Part shown: piece after piece, positions 24,672 through 37,408 of the stretch
Position numbering within the stretch: position 1 is the stretch's first letter
Layout of the letters: the number at the start of each line of letters is the position of its first letter
Assembly: GCA_002633005.1 (NCBI GenBank)
Contig: NMRA01000269.1
Span: forward strand, 203,070-267,069
From: Phoronis australis
Lineage: Eukaryota > Phoronida > Phoronidae
DNA length: 64,000 bases
Direction of reading: 5' to 3'
Notes under the pieces: model-generated
Told to the model about the DNA's origin: nothing
Database searches by the model: none
What the model saw: the letters and a program-made list of their open reading frames with translations, nothing else
Made by a program: the position numbers and the translations under genes

Positions 24672-27453
24672 GAAGTATACCGATTTTTCAATGAACACTA
24701 AAATCTGTCACACTAAGATACTTTAAGGAACAGATGAATAATGCTTAGTATTGAAAAGGACTGTTGGGTTAGTCCTGAAAGGGACTGTTTGGTTGAGTCA
24801 AGATATTAAACAAAATTCACAAAAATCGCAACAGGTCTATCAACGTCGGAGGCTGACGGTAAGTGACATGACTGCCTAAAAGCAGCGCTAGCTGTTAGCG
24901 AAGCGGGGTGTTTCATACAGCGCCACCTGGTTGCGGCAAAGCCTTGAGTGAGTGGGTACCTTTTGCGCTTTCATTCAGGGCCCAGAAATGGAACTTATAG
25001 CATTTAAGCAAAGTTTTGTTACAACGAACAGATTTCCGATAGGTGTCACTGTCGCAAAGAGGTGGACCGTCCCAAGACCGTAATGAGCTTGATCAGTACC
25101 AGTATAGCTACAGTAAAGGGTATCTTTTACGAATTACGCTTTCTTCGGCTTACGAAAAGACAATCCGCCAAAATCATTCTCTATGAGCTATAAAAGCAAC
25201 ATGAGAAACCCAATTCGGTGTAACACGGGAAGAAAGCTTCACTTCGACTGGGAATGAAAAGACCGCCGGAAACAACTGGAGGTTATGAGCGCTCAGCATC
25301 AGTTGGGGGAGGTGAGGGTGGGCACAAGATACATATATAGTGGCACAGCACAGGTTAGAATCATTCGAAAACATGCATGTGTCACTGTTGCCTGGATTGA
25401 AACAATTTGACCAAATTTATGAAATTTCACCGAAGAACTCAAGTTATAGAAACCACAACGGGGCCAGCAGTAGTCAAATCATAAAAATAGACGCCCACCA
25501 TTATCATTGTCATTTGCAAAAAAATAATGAAGCACCTTGATGGGGTTCACGAGTTACAACTGCCGAATTTCCGTAATCAAGAACGAGATGGTAAGTTCTT
25601 TCCACCCGGGCTAGTTGGAAACGAACAAAAAGCCCAATGTTTTACGGTTTCCTAGTCATACAGAAAGCTGACAAGAAAATGTTATTTGAAATCACCAGCA
25701 TCCCACGAATTGGCCCCCAAAGCATCTCATAAATGACTAAACACAAAAATGGGAAAAATTTACCACATTTTGCTCTCCAGTTTAGGTGGAAAAACTCTTT
25801 AAACGTGAAAAGACTGTCTTCTGATAGAGAGGTTCAATTTTAACAAAAATATTATTAAAAAATTTTCTCTACCTTTCATTTGCACCGTTTAAAACTGCTT
25901 TACTTACTTTACCTATGTGAACCAAAAATGTGCTTTTTGGGCCAAAATGTTGATGATGCTCTTTAGAAATATTGGCCCGAATAATTTCAAATAAAAGTTT
26001 TGAAAAAAATTCACCAGGCTCGTTCCAGCTCTCCGAGCCCCCCCCCCCGGTGCGCGCATATAACTCATAAAGTCCTTTACTATTGTACAAAGAAGTTTAT
26101 TTTCGAACAATTAGAATTTGCAAATGAAAGACAAATTAATAAATAAGTAGATGATAATAAATTAAGAAAATTCAGAGGAAGCGATCAAAATTCGCGCTGG
26201 CATTTCCACAAGTACACATTGCGTCTTTTTAAACTTTGAATAAAGCAAAATCTGCTGCATTTTGTGCTTGCACTATCGACAAGGAAACATAACTTCAGGT
26301 AAATGATGTGGAACTCAATTCCATCGTTCGACATAGTTTGCCAAAGAGCCGTAAACCGGTCGTTATTTTACGACATTGACCAATTTATAAAACAGTTAGG
26401 TATTATTTTTTTTATTTCAAATAGCAGACTGTTAAGTTAAGAAACTAATGTCCTTGCATTGAACTTTTGTTATTATGGCGCTTAATAATAGCGCGCAACA
26501 TCAAATTTCGCAGGTACGTCATACTAAACAGCAGGCCAACACAAGCGTAGACTTCTTTCAAACAGGAAATTTGAATTTAACAAAAAACAAACGTCTGGTC
26601 TTAAATAACTCATATCACCTAAACTTATTTCACAATCCTAAGAACATGACATAAGCGCCGTCTAGTGGAATGCAGCGGTGCAATTGTGATCTTGAAATTC
26701 GCGCGCTTTTGAGATGGTCAAGTTGCGTATTCTTATATTTGAGCTGAAACAGTTCAAAACTAAATCGGTGATTCTTAATTTTCATTTTTTCTTACGTCTA
26801 ATTAAACACGAAGGACATCAAAATAAAACATTAAAGAAAATAATTTAAGGATATAGCTCTGCGAAATATAAATAAAGCCGTTAAAACATAAATCTGCGCA
26901 AAGCCGATTCAAAAATATGTCTTCAATTTAATTGGAGGTGGCTTTTCAGTAACCCATGTAAATTTCGTATTTTTCCAAGAAGCACCCCTGTTTAGGCAGC
27001 TGTAAAAGAAAATAAATAATTCGGTGGTCCCACTTTGTTTTGCAGATTTGTACCTGGCCAGGACCAAAAACAAAAACAAAATACCGACCATAAATCCAAA
27101 CTGCGTTTAACCTCCTTAAAAAATAGTGACGTATAATTTAAAACATGAGTAGTATATACATATTTACAATACTCTGTAGTCTTAGTCTTGCCACTGAGGA
27201 AACCTTCATTATGTCAATGGCCATGGAAAAGGCGTGACATGACATTTAAAAACAATGACAGTAGATCGGCATTGTCACAAACGTACTCTTCCACAGTTTC
27301 CACGTGAAACCATGGTAAAACTAGGTTGCTATCCCGCCATCTATCCGGGAACCAGCCAGCATTGTCCAAGCGCACCAGGTTCTCCGCATCGCTCGTGTTG
27401 GAAAAAGTTACTATTTTAGCTTAACTTGGTATTCGGTAAGACGATTGTCAGTG

Positions 27454-27614
27454 CTAAAATAGTGCACTTCCTATTGTGGACTTCATCTCAGAACTGTTGA
27501 ATGCCGACGCTGAATTTGAGAGCACACTCGAGTAGGGTCCGGGTAAAGAGGGTGCTGAGGACAATGAACCAGTCGACTTGGTTGTACTTTCGTTTGTTGA
27601 TTGCACCTTATTGC
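27454..27614 (-). CDS. Phox2: Phox2 exon 4: C-terminal exon
   Basis: The acceptor CTTTTTTCAG is in phase with exon 3. It encodes 52 residues rich in Ser and Thr, with [15 protein letters not shown], and stops at TAG after KSTIGSALF. The open frame continues upstream of the acceptor to 27756 but that part is intron. Confidence 0.9.
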
Positions 27615-30600
27615 CTGAAAAAAGCAAACCCTCATTTGCAGTGTACATATAATTGATTATATTCACACGACGTCTTCTACTATGAAAGGTAAAACACTGA
27701 TTGGAAAGAGAATCCCTGCGAGTAAGACGCGACTGCCAAGTACACAAATTCAACATCTACCAACGACGCCGTACTTGCGGTTTAGTGAAAACGCACATCA
27801 CTTACCTAGGACTCTTTAAGATTTATAATATTAGTAATAGTAAAAGGAACAGTAATAATAATAATTAAAATTATTAATATTTGTCACAATTGTTATTATT
27901 ATGTTAATAATAGTAACAATAGTAATAATGATAATTATAGTTGTTGTTATCATTATCATTGTTATTATTATTATTGTTATTTTGTTATATAATCATATAT
28001 GGCAGCAATGACAATAGCAATAATCTTAATAAAAATTAATTATTATTATAGTAATAATGAAAACACTAGTAACAGTAATAATAGTAACAACAGCAGTAAT
28101 AATAGCAATAATAACAATAACAATAATAATAATGATGATAATGATAATAATAATAACAGTAATAATAGTAATAGTAATAATAATAATGACGGCGCGACAC
28201 GATATCGTGGTAAAATTTCCAAAGGTTAAAATATAATTCAAAAACGTGTATTGTCTAGAACTTACTAGTGTTTTCTTTGGCAGGTTTTGATTCCTTCATA
28301 CTCTCTGTTTTCACCGAGGAGTTACTGTTGTTACTGCTTTGTGGTGTTTGAGTTTTGGCTCTTTCAACCTTCCTGAACTTTGCACGTCGGTTTTGAAACC
28401 ACACCTGGAATCAGAACAATAGAATCCTACAGCTATCATTACGTCAAGCGGCGTGTACTCTCGCAGACAATTCATAACAAAAGTGTAAATCTTGTATACG
28501 CTCCATAACAGCGACCTCATTTTAGAGGCATTATGGATAGGGTAAGTTTTCTACAATACCGAAAACAGGCTATGCGGAAATAAAAACTTCCGCCAAGATA
28601 GTGCAACGAGTAATAATACCTTTCACGGATTTTAGCCGTTTCTGTTGTAGTCAATATCCATCTTTATAACTTCAATAAATTCCAAAAAGTGTGACTTCAT
28701 CTAAGATAACTCCATCATGTATTTTTCATCCTAAAAGTTCTTCCAGGTTAGCCAATGCCTCCCCTTCTTGTTACCAAGGTTACATCTACTACATAGCCTT
28801 TGTGTTTATCTTGGCATTACGTTCAAGTATTCTCCATAAGATTTGCATATATTCTGCGGCGAAGTCGTTCTAATTACGCACACAAAGTCTACAAGAACGT
28901 CGCCCATAGCACGTGCAACTACTGTCTCTACCAAGTGAGAAAGGAAAGGGGCATTTCTACTCAAGTTTAATGAATGAAAAATATTATGGAGCTGGTAGTT
29001 ATGAAAATTTCTTAATGCTATTCATAAATAACTTGAAGCTGAGATTAAATTAGTGAAACCTCTAGGGGTTTGCTCACTTGGTACCAATGAAAATCGATAC
29101 AATTTAGCAATGCAAGGAACTTAAACTCTGTATTTGGTAATGGGCAATTTTGGAAGATCGTGAACAAATATCTTAGACATCTCTCTTCTCAATCTCAAAA
29201 CCAGATAAAACTGTTGATTAAAAACGACTAGTGACTTTAAAGCTAAAAATCATAGCATCGTACTTAATGTTTGTACCAAAGATCCATGTAATTATATTTT
29301 TTGAACTTTGAATCACGTAATGACGGGTGCTCGTGTATGTTAATGAGCTGTCATTATTGTTGATTCTGCTGCAAAGATAATATTTCTAATAATTATTTTG
29401 TAATCAGAACTGAACTTCCAAGATATACAGTCTCCCGTTATCTTGTGAGCACTAAGTTTTATTACATGTTGATTTCGCTGCGCTGATAATTTCTACTCGA
29501 CGCGCTTCTTAGTTCCGCGGTGAATTCTATTCTTTTCCCGATTCGTCAACAAGCGCTCTAACAACTAGTTTTCTTCACCGATGTCTAAACTATAAAAATG
29601 TGCAGCGCTTCCACAGTTGGTTTACCTCGTAAATTTAAATGATCCACCCAATAAAACTCCAATAAATGCATGTGCTTGTAACATAATAGACCAAGTGTAA
29701 TAAATCCAAATTAATGTTTCAATGACCCGCCCTAAAACAAAATATGGTCTTCCATTCCTTTCTGTGTAAAAAATAACCATAAGTTATGGTTCCTAGGTCC
29801 AATGTGCATATCCATAAATACTAATAAAAGACAGGACATAAAAGAGAATAAAAAGTTAGCGGGAGCATAAAGCATACAAAGTCGATGCTCTGACAGATGG
29901 TACGACCGATATACCTCGTGGTCATTTTTACTCCAATTCAGGAGCCCACTCCTTTAATTACTCCGTAATTGTTAAACATAAGCGAGAGTAACTCGTTCGA
30001 CAAAAGACAGAACCAATTAGAGCTCTATCAACAAGACATTTTGCTGTAAAATATGCTCGATTTTGTTATTAATGGCTCGAAAGATTTTTTATTAAGAAAG
30101 TTCGTTTTGGACACCTCCCATTTTCTGACAAATGTCTTGCTTTACAAATTTTCGGTATGGCTGGTTGAGCTGTTAAGCAATACGCGACTAGCGTGTCACG
30201 CGATAACACGTTACTGATTACATGCCAGTGTTATTTGCATACATATACATGTTAACAGGGGCTCTATTCATGAATTGGAATGTATCATTTTAATAATAAA
30301 ATCCAATTAGCATTACTGTAATTGAACTATTGATACTTTTAAGTCCAACTAAAGTGTAAGTTGTTCTTGTAAATGATTCAGCGTTGCAGCGAAGGCCCAA
30401 TCAGTGTTCTCGCGAGACTACACGGGCATTCATTCGTGAAATGTTCTTCGCGCCCTAGTCTTCTGGTATGGTATTCACGAAGGACTAATCTCGCGAAACT
30501 GACCAGACAGTATACACGTGACAACTCCGCTGCAAGCAATATCACCTACGCAATCATTACTCGTGAAATGGAATTCAAGGTTTTTGCTGTCATCCTTCGT

Positions 30601-33600
30601 TGCGTGAAAGCTCATTTTCTGTTGCATGTGCCCTAAGATTATGTTACAAATTATCCTTTTAAATGCTATTCAAATCCCCTCATCACTTCCACGTATCTGC
30701 CTAATAACGTCTCGATTTTCTAGTCAAATGAGTTCCGATTGACATGTAAACATGGCAAAACATTGGAGCGTAGTCTTTCCAAATGCTTACAATTTTTAAA
30801 TTCCCGAAAAGATTGTGTGTCAGTTGTTTGTGTTTTTTTTCACAGGATTCAGTCTGAAACGCCCAAGCAATGACAACTAAACCATGTAGAGTTTCAAAAC
30901 CTAACACCTTGCTTGCAACTGGGTACATAAGTAGTGGAGACAAAAAGCGATGTTTTATGTGCAGTAGGAATAAACGACATTTTCAGATGCAGTCCGATGC
31001 CAGCAAAGTTATACAGCCCACAGTCTCATACTCAGCATGTATATATATATACATTATATATAGTACCTACTCGCAGATCTGTCTTCAATTTGTACCTGAA
31101 GACGATATTTGAAACATGTCGAAACGTCGTATTGTCGTAACGCAGATCCTCAATTTTCCTTTTCTGTATAGCCATACTCTAACCATTTATGGAAGCTAAT
31201 ATTCCAAACGTGTTTGGCAAGGGGTTAAGGGAATACGTGTATCATTCGTGTTTGTATTCAGTACTTAACCCAGAGAACTATTTCCTTAAAATAACGAAAT
31301 GGTTTCTCAAATCATTTTCCGAAGCGTCGCTGTTAGAAAAAAAATTACCTGAACCCTGGCTTCTGTAAGATCTATTTTCATGGCTATTTCTTCTCGCGTG
31401 TAAATATCTGGATAATGCGTCTCGGAAAAAGCTCTCTCGAGTTCTTTGAGTTGCGCACTGGTGAATGTAGTTCTGATGCGCCGTTGCTTTCGCTTCTCGG
31501 GGTTAATAGACGGATCATGATGATGGGTGGCGTGGGGATACATTTTATAGGGTAGTCCTGAAATAACACATTTATATTGTTTAACACAGGAAATCTTTCC
31601 ATTATCTATCCAGAATGCCCAAGGTGTATACTATGATTGGCCTAAATTGACGCAGGCGTTAACAGTTATAATATGCACTGAAAAGGAAATCATAAGTGTA
31701 TCATTTATGAGAAGTATAAATTGCCTGATGCTGTTCTATCAAAAGGATTTAAAATCTATTTTTCTATTAATCAATTCGTTTGATCTAATTGGTTAATTAA
31801 TTGACTAAATGAATAATAACTAAAGAACAAAAATAACGTATACTTATCATGTGCCTTTATTCACTTAAAAATCCCTGAGGTAAACAGACGCACGTGCAAG
31901 TCACGTGGAGACAAAGTGTCGGCACGTGGCTTTCACCTCAGGTGAGTTTGACATGCGTCGGCAACGTTCCGATACTCTGAGTGATCCGATAATGGCTACC
32001 CTTTTGAGGTATTAATTCCATGGATTTTTGGATGATAATTGTGATAAATTACAAAGTTCAATAATGAAAACCGACGCAAGAACGGAACCAAGCGATTTTT
32101 GCAACAACCAGCCTGTAAGTTTACATTTGAATTTGAACTCGGGTTATCAAGATTCGTCCAAGTAAGAGGGCTAGTAGACTCGCCTGTTATGACTGCCACG
32201 TTTACATTCAGTTTGCAAGAGTCCGTTGGTACTAGTGAGCACGCGTTTGTTGCCGCGAACACGACGACACTTTAATATTCAAGTACGTATCTGCATAAAT
32301 TTTCATTTGATGGAGTTAAACGTTGCATATCGATGAGAAAAATCAAAAACTAAAGTTGGTTTGACTTTGTCCCTTACAACGGAAAATGACATCGGGTAGG
32401 AGCTGTCTATTTTCTATCTCAAAAATCATAATCTAACAAAATGATGCTAAATAACTCCAGACTATTTACAGAAATGTCTGTCGGCTGCATGCAGTTTTTA
32501 TCCAGCGGATTCAACAGCGATAATGATTTAAATGTACAAGTGACGTAGCTAATGTCTGTAAATGATGTTCGTTGCACAAAGTGAAACGATCGAGGTCATA
32601 AAACGCCTGCTGAGTCTCACAGATGTCTTATAATGACTATGAAAAATTCATTGCTCATTTTGTTTTATGATTTCATGAAAGCAAAACAACTGTTTTAACG
32701 AGCGACCATCAATCTCGGTCTATCTGTCGGAAAGATTGCAGGGAGTGCGGCTAGGCGAAGATGATGGTATCTTATTTAATTAAACTTAAAATTAGCATAA
32801 TAAAACCTGATAAGTACAAAACATTTATAACAATCCGATAAAAGGATAATGATCACTTTTTTAGAAAAATTAATGAGCTACAATGTTTTGGTGTATCAAT
32901 TTTCACGACGTAGATAATTTATCGTGTCGGTTCTGTTCAACTGCACCCGGATGCAGCCTTAACAAAGAATCTTTGCAGAAAATTTGCTTCTTCATATTTT
33001 TAGCAAAATTTAGTTATTAGTATCTTTTTTCGCGATGTGCCCCTAAGCCAAGATATCAGTCATGTTTATCGTATCGGGAACTGAAACAAATACGCATCTA
33101 GATTGCCGACAACTATTTGTACGCGGGCCCTAAAGACGCTTAGAATTTCTTTTAATTGTTCAACACTGCCCACTTCATTTAAATATCACTCGAAACCTAT
33201 TATCAAAAATTCAAAGTGCTCTTAAAATGCACAGTATCTCTCCTGATGTCAGAGAGCTGAAATCGGATACAAAAGTGAACATATTGGGTACATAAACTCG
33301 GAGCGCCCATTACGATAAATGCAGTCCGCCCGGGGTAGCCGTGTATTGTTTATCAAACGCATTGACCATATGCGCGCTTAATCGAGACGATTTGAGGGCT
33401 TTTATCCTCGTTTCATCCAACACCTTCGTCCTTCAAATTACGGTTTATCTTCACACTAAACCGCGTGTACCCATATGTGATGAACAGAGTTTAACAATAG
33501 CCGCTTTTTATTGTCTTTCTCTGACAGGCTCATAATTTCTGATTTCTTGTCGCGGGCAAAGGCTTAATCGTAGCATTTGGAACTTTGTCGAAGCAGTTTG

Positions 33601-35896
33601 CTTGTCATTTCATGAAACAATTTGCTGTCGCAGCAATTTGACCTATTTTACTAACTTACTCTAGTTTGATATCATTATGCACCCATACAACCAATCGCCA
33701 CAAATAATAGTGTAGTGCATATTTTACATGGAATTAGCAGCGTGTCTGTACACTTATAAGGAATTTTCTGTTGACACAAGATTTTATGCTTCAAGAAAAT
33801 TGTAGTTTGATTAAGGCTGAGAAACTTCAAAACGATTTCCTTGAAATGTTTGCTTAGATATTTTGTACTTTCTATGTATTAAAAGTGTGTTATGTGGGGC
33901 TTCGCCTGTTCCTCGTAATAATTTAAACCTATCTCCGTGCTAACTAACAAGTTCTCAAAATGGATAGATTAGAAATCATAAACATTTCAGTATCAACACA
34001 CGGAATATACCTGTCTTATTAATTAACCTGATTTCTATTAAGCCTTAAAATTATTTTGATAAGATCGCCTTCAATATTTACTGTCATTTTATTTACCCTA
34101 AATTTGAACATCATCGAATAAAAGAAAAAACTAGTCGCATTCTCTTACAGCCAAATTATAGGGATCGCCAACATGAGAACAAATTATGAGAGCAACTTTT
34201 TTGTTGAAAAATGCAATGCGAGGCGTTAGGCTAGTGCTAGAAGACGTGAAGGGATTGACATCGAATTTTGCGACAGGATATAGCGAAACAAACTGGTGTC
34301 TCTTTCATTACATCGTCAAGAAGAAAAAGGTATAACACGTTCCTGAAACTTAACAATAGAACGATAATTTGACGAGAATAAGTGAATTGTTGCATCGTTC
34401 CGTTGAGGGTTGTAGATATAAAAATCAAAATTCACACTTCGATGAACATTCTGTCATTGTGTGTACAGAAAATGATGAATAAATACTTGAAAAATAAATC
34501 TATAAACTTTTAACTAAATCTCCAGTTCTTAGGAATTCAAACCGAAAAACTAAACGCAAATGGCTTAACACTAAAACTTGTCACCTGAATATCATGAAAT
34601 AACCAATTCAGTGCTCTCACAGAACAGTATAAGCTGTACAGAAGAACTATACTTCTTGAATGTTTATGAAAATCTATGAAAGACAAAAATGATAACGAGT
34701 GTGTAAGCTTCATTATTTTCAACCAAGCAAAGACAAGGAACAAGGAACATATATCATTTAAATTCTTAATTTTACCAGGTCGTTTTAACGCCATCAGAAT
34801 TAAAACTTAACTTTATTATTGAAACGATGTGTGTGTGAACCATAGAAAAAAGACACAGTACTTAGAAATGTGTGGTAAAAATTAAGAATGTTGCATTTTT
34901 AAATCCATAACAAAAGCCAACTCGAAGGCATAACGCAAATTATCCAAGGAAGTCGACGATGTGCAGATGTGTGTCTGTTTTATGTCAATATGCTAAAACC
35001 GGAATGACTAATGAATGATCTAACCAGAAAATAAATAAAAATCTCCCTTAAAAACAAGTATTCAGTTCTACAAAGCGCACTGTAAACAGTAGTACAAAAG
35101 AACTATATGTCACAGCTAGGAATTTTGTAAACCCTCGTTTGTATACCGTCTTATTACATCTTGGCAGATCGTGTTATGTAATTCAATTAATTTGTCAATT
35201 TCACAAATAAACAAAGATAAAATACATGTACGTAAAGTAATAGCAAAAAGATGCTTGGTGCACATTAATGTCAGTAATGAAATGAAACAGGGAACAGACA
35301 CGCTAGAAAATTAAATTTCCAACGGATAACTATCGGATAATTGTGTAGTAAACGATAGGAGGCGAAATGATTTACACGAACGTTGATTCAATTGTTTTAA
35401 GTTTTCTCAACTTTATTGAGTTTATCCTCCGTTATCATATATTTCCAGTCGACTAAGAAATTATCTAAAACGAAGCTGAATCATTTAGTAATCCAATTTT
35501 GAATATCTAATGGCTATATGCTCGACAGTATTAACTTGGTTACGGACCGGGTTAAAGTGATTTCACCCTAGGAAATTTCATTTACTTGTTAATGAAACAA
35601 AACCGCTCACAAAGTCACTTACCGGCAGTGAAGACGGACGCCTGGTGTCCGTGTGGGTCACGTCGGGGGTGCAGCATGGTCATGTTGCCCGGGGGTGGCA
35701 GGGCCGGACCGGCTCCGGTGAAACTACGGACTGGATTATATCTGTAAGCCTGTGACATGGAAACTTGTCCGCATGGGCCAAGATCACTGTATCCCGTACA
35801 CGGAATACTGCAGCTCGCCAAAGAACCCACCCCGTCCATTCCACCGAGTGCACAACTGTCGAAAGCCGTCGTTTGATTCAGGTAAGAATAATCCAT
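27454..35896 (-). CDS. Phox2: Phox2 paired-type homeodomain transcription factor, complete
   Basis: Four coding exons in transcript order: 35896-35623, 31557-31349, 28404-28266 and 27614-27454; 260 residues, in phase throughout. The N-terminus MDYSYLNQT, the [11 protein letters not shown] block and the YRYNPVRSF motif match vertebrate PHOX2A/B. The homeodomain (about 116-175) has [38 protein letters not shown] and, after the intron, [12 protein letters not shown], with Gln50 and Asn51. The intron between homeodomain residues 46 and 47 is common in paired-class genes. The C-terminus is Ser/Thr/Asn-rich and ends SALF, recalling the vertebrate end KSSMF; the PGPYSSVL block also matches. It is shorter than human PHOX2B (314 residues) because the alanine tracts are absent. 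In vertebrates Phox2 specifies autonomic and branchiovisceral neurons; a visceral or cholinergic neuron role here is inferred. Confidence 0.95.
27615..28265. other. Phox2 intron 3, mostly microsatellite
   Basis: A 651-base intron, more than half of it taken up by the trinucleotide tract at 27822-28190. Confidence 0.75.
27822..28190. repeat. Large interrupted AAT/ATT-GAT-AGT microsatellite
   Basis: About 370 bases of AAT, ATT, AGT, GAT and AAC units with a switch of strand bias near 28000. It gives false poly-Asn and poly-Ile open frames on the two strands. Confidence 0.85.
28266..28404 (-). CDS. Phox2: Phox2 exon 3: recognition helix end and Ser/Asn-rich region
   Basis: The acceptor TGATTCCAG is followed by [12 protein letters not shown] (homeodomain residues 47 onward), then [10 protein letters not shown] and a Ser/Asn/Lys-rich stretch; the donor is GTAAGT, leaving phase 1. 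No polyalanine follows the homeodomain. Confidence 0.94.
28405..31348. other. Phox2 intron 2
   Basis: No exon recognised. It contains a short TA-rich run at 31039-31060 directly followed by the GTACCTGAAGACGAT and GTCGAAACGTCG strings that match the reverse strand near 17600-17645. Confidence 0.55.
31349..31557 (-). CDS. Phox2: Phox2 exon 2: N-terminal three quarters of the homeodomain
   Basis: The acceptor TTATTTCAG precedes [16 protein letters not shown], then the basic KRKQRR start of the homeodomain; the exon ends at RVQ with donor GTAATT. The linker PYKMY corresponds to PYKLF in vertebrate PHOX2B. A His-rich patch (THHH) stands where vertebrates have a different short linker. Confidence 0.95.
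31558..35622. other. Phox2 intron 1
   Basis: About 4 kb, AT-rich, no exon or repeat family recognised. Regulatory elements are plausible in a developmental gene but none can be named from one sequence. Confidence 0.5.
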
Positions 35897-36499
35897 TTTT
35901 GTAAAAAAATAAAGTCAAAGAAGCGAAAGCAAATGTTCACAAAACAACGACAGGAAATTACAAAAGAATTACTGAGACAAAGACGCGAATTTTACGATTT
36001 TTTCACAATGTTTCCCAAAACTAAGATTTGATTGTAGATAAGCGAACGCATAAATGAGTTTCCTGTATCGCCGGAGATGTTTAAGTTCACGGAATATTTC
36101 GGACAGTCCAACTGAAGCTCTCGATACTAATTCGATTACAATCCTTGACAATTATACACTTCAGTTGATTACGGTTTCGTGGCGTTTACTTCGAGTTGAT
36201 CACAAAGAACGAACGCGAAAGGGGATCGCGAAATGTCAGAATCTGAGAGATGGGATATGATTGGTCGAATGCTGCTAATTATGATTAGCTTCTTGTTGTT
36301 TTCCTGAAATTGATTTTACATTGCAACACTGACTATCGAATCAAGTGGAAAGCTTGAAGCGCTCAAGGCTTTCAGAGGCTATTGTTGTTGATCGGCGGGT
36401 TGATTGTGGATAGTTAGCAGACGTTTCGTTGTTTAAGTCCTTAATTTTTTTAAAAGTCGCGGTAATTTTCAGCTCCCACTGTGACAAACAAATTTTGCT

Positions 36500-36953
36500 A
36501 CCAAAAATAAGGCAGGTAAACGTAGTCCAGAAAAAAATATTACTCGTCTGCGCATGTATGCTGCGGGTGTGTGTAAACAGGTTAGTAATAAAGCCACCAA
36601 ACCACGCTGATATTACGTATTCTAACGCAGTTGCAACAAACTTAGTTCAAGAAAACTTGAATAAAATTGGGAAAATATTTGATTAAATTGTACTAGTAAG
36701 ACAGATAATAACGATTTCTTAATGGAATATTATAATTGAAAAATGAATACAAATTGATTGGAGTGATGAGATAAGCAAATGATGATTTAGCAGGGTGATA
36801 TCAAAAATGTGTTATATCAGAACACAGTTAAAAACAAGTCCACGTTTGAAATATGCCTTTCGTTTCGTTTTAAACCAAAATGTGTTATACATCGACACGT
36901 GTTTTGATAAACCACGTGGGATCGATTTGCTTACAGCTCGTTTAAGTATACAT
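36500..36953 (+). repeat. 454-base direct duplication beside an N, copy 1
   Basis: Runs from ACCAAAAATAAGGCAGG to TTTAAGTATACAT and stops exactly at the single N (36954). The second copy starts at the next base. Confidence 0.85.
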
Positions 36954-36954
36954 N

Positions 36955-37408
36955 ACCAAAAATAAGGCAGGTAAACGTAGTCCAGTAAAAAATATTAATT
37001 GTCTGCGCATGTATGCTGCGGGTGTGTGTAAACAGGTTAGTAATAAAGCCACCAAGCCACGCTGATATTACGTATTCTAACGCAGTTGCAACGAGCTTAG
37101 TTCAAGAAAACTTGAATAAAATTGGGAAAATATTTGATTAAATTGTACTAGTAAGACAGATAATAACGATTTCTTAATGGAATATTATAATTGAAAAATG
37201 AATACAAATTGATTGGAGTGATGAGATAAGCAAATGATGATTTAGCAGGGTGATATCAAAAATGTGTTATATCAGAACACAGTTAAAAACAAGTCCACGT
37301 TTGAAATATGCCTTTCGTTTCGTTTTAAACCAAAATGTGTTATACATCGACACGTGTTTTGATAAACCACGTGGGATCGATTTGCTTACAGCTCGTTTAA
37401 GTATACAT
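36955..37408 (+). repeat. 454-base direct duplication beside an N, copy 2
   Basis: Same length as copy 1, with only a few substitutions seen. Starts directly after the N and ends at the same string TTTAAGTATACAT, after which unique sequence follows. Confidence 0.85.

Larger units (their letters stand above)
22493..27453. other. Intergenic region between the convergent LN-LE-LE and Phox2 genes
   Basis: No coding exon recognised. It holds dispersed repeat B copy 2 (24420-24671) and a poly-C run near 26039 followed by GGTGCGCGCATA, a string also present near 9160. The rest looks like ordinary non-coding DNA. Confidence 0.55.

Noticed and set aside
27999-28241. Asn/Ser-rich and Ile/Thr-rich open frames on the two strands
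   Set aside because: Both are translations of the AAT/ATT microsatellite inside Phox2 intron 3.
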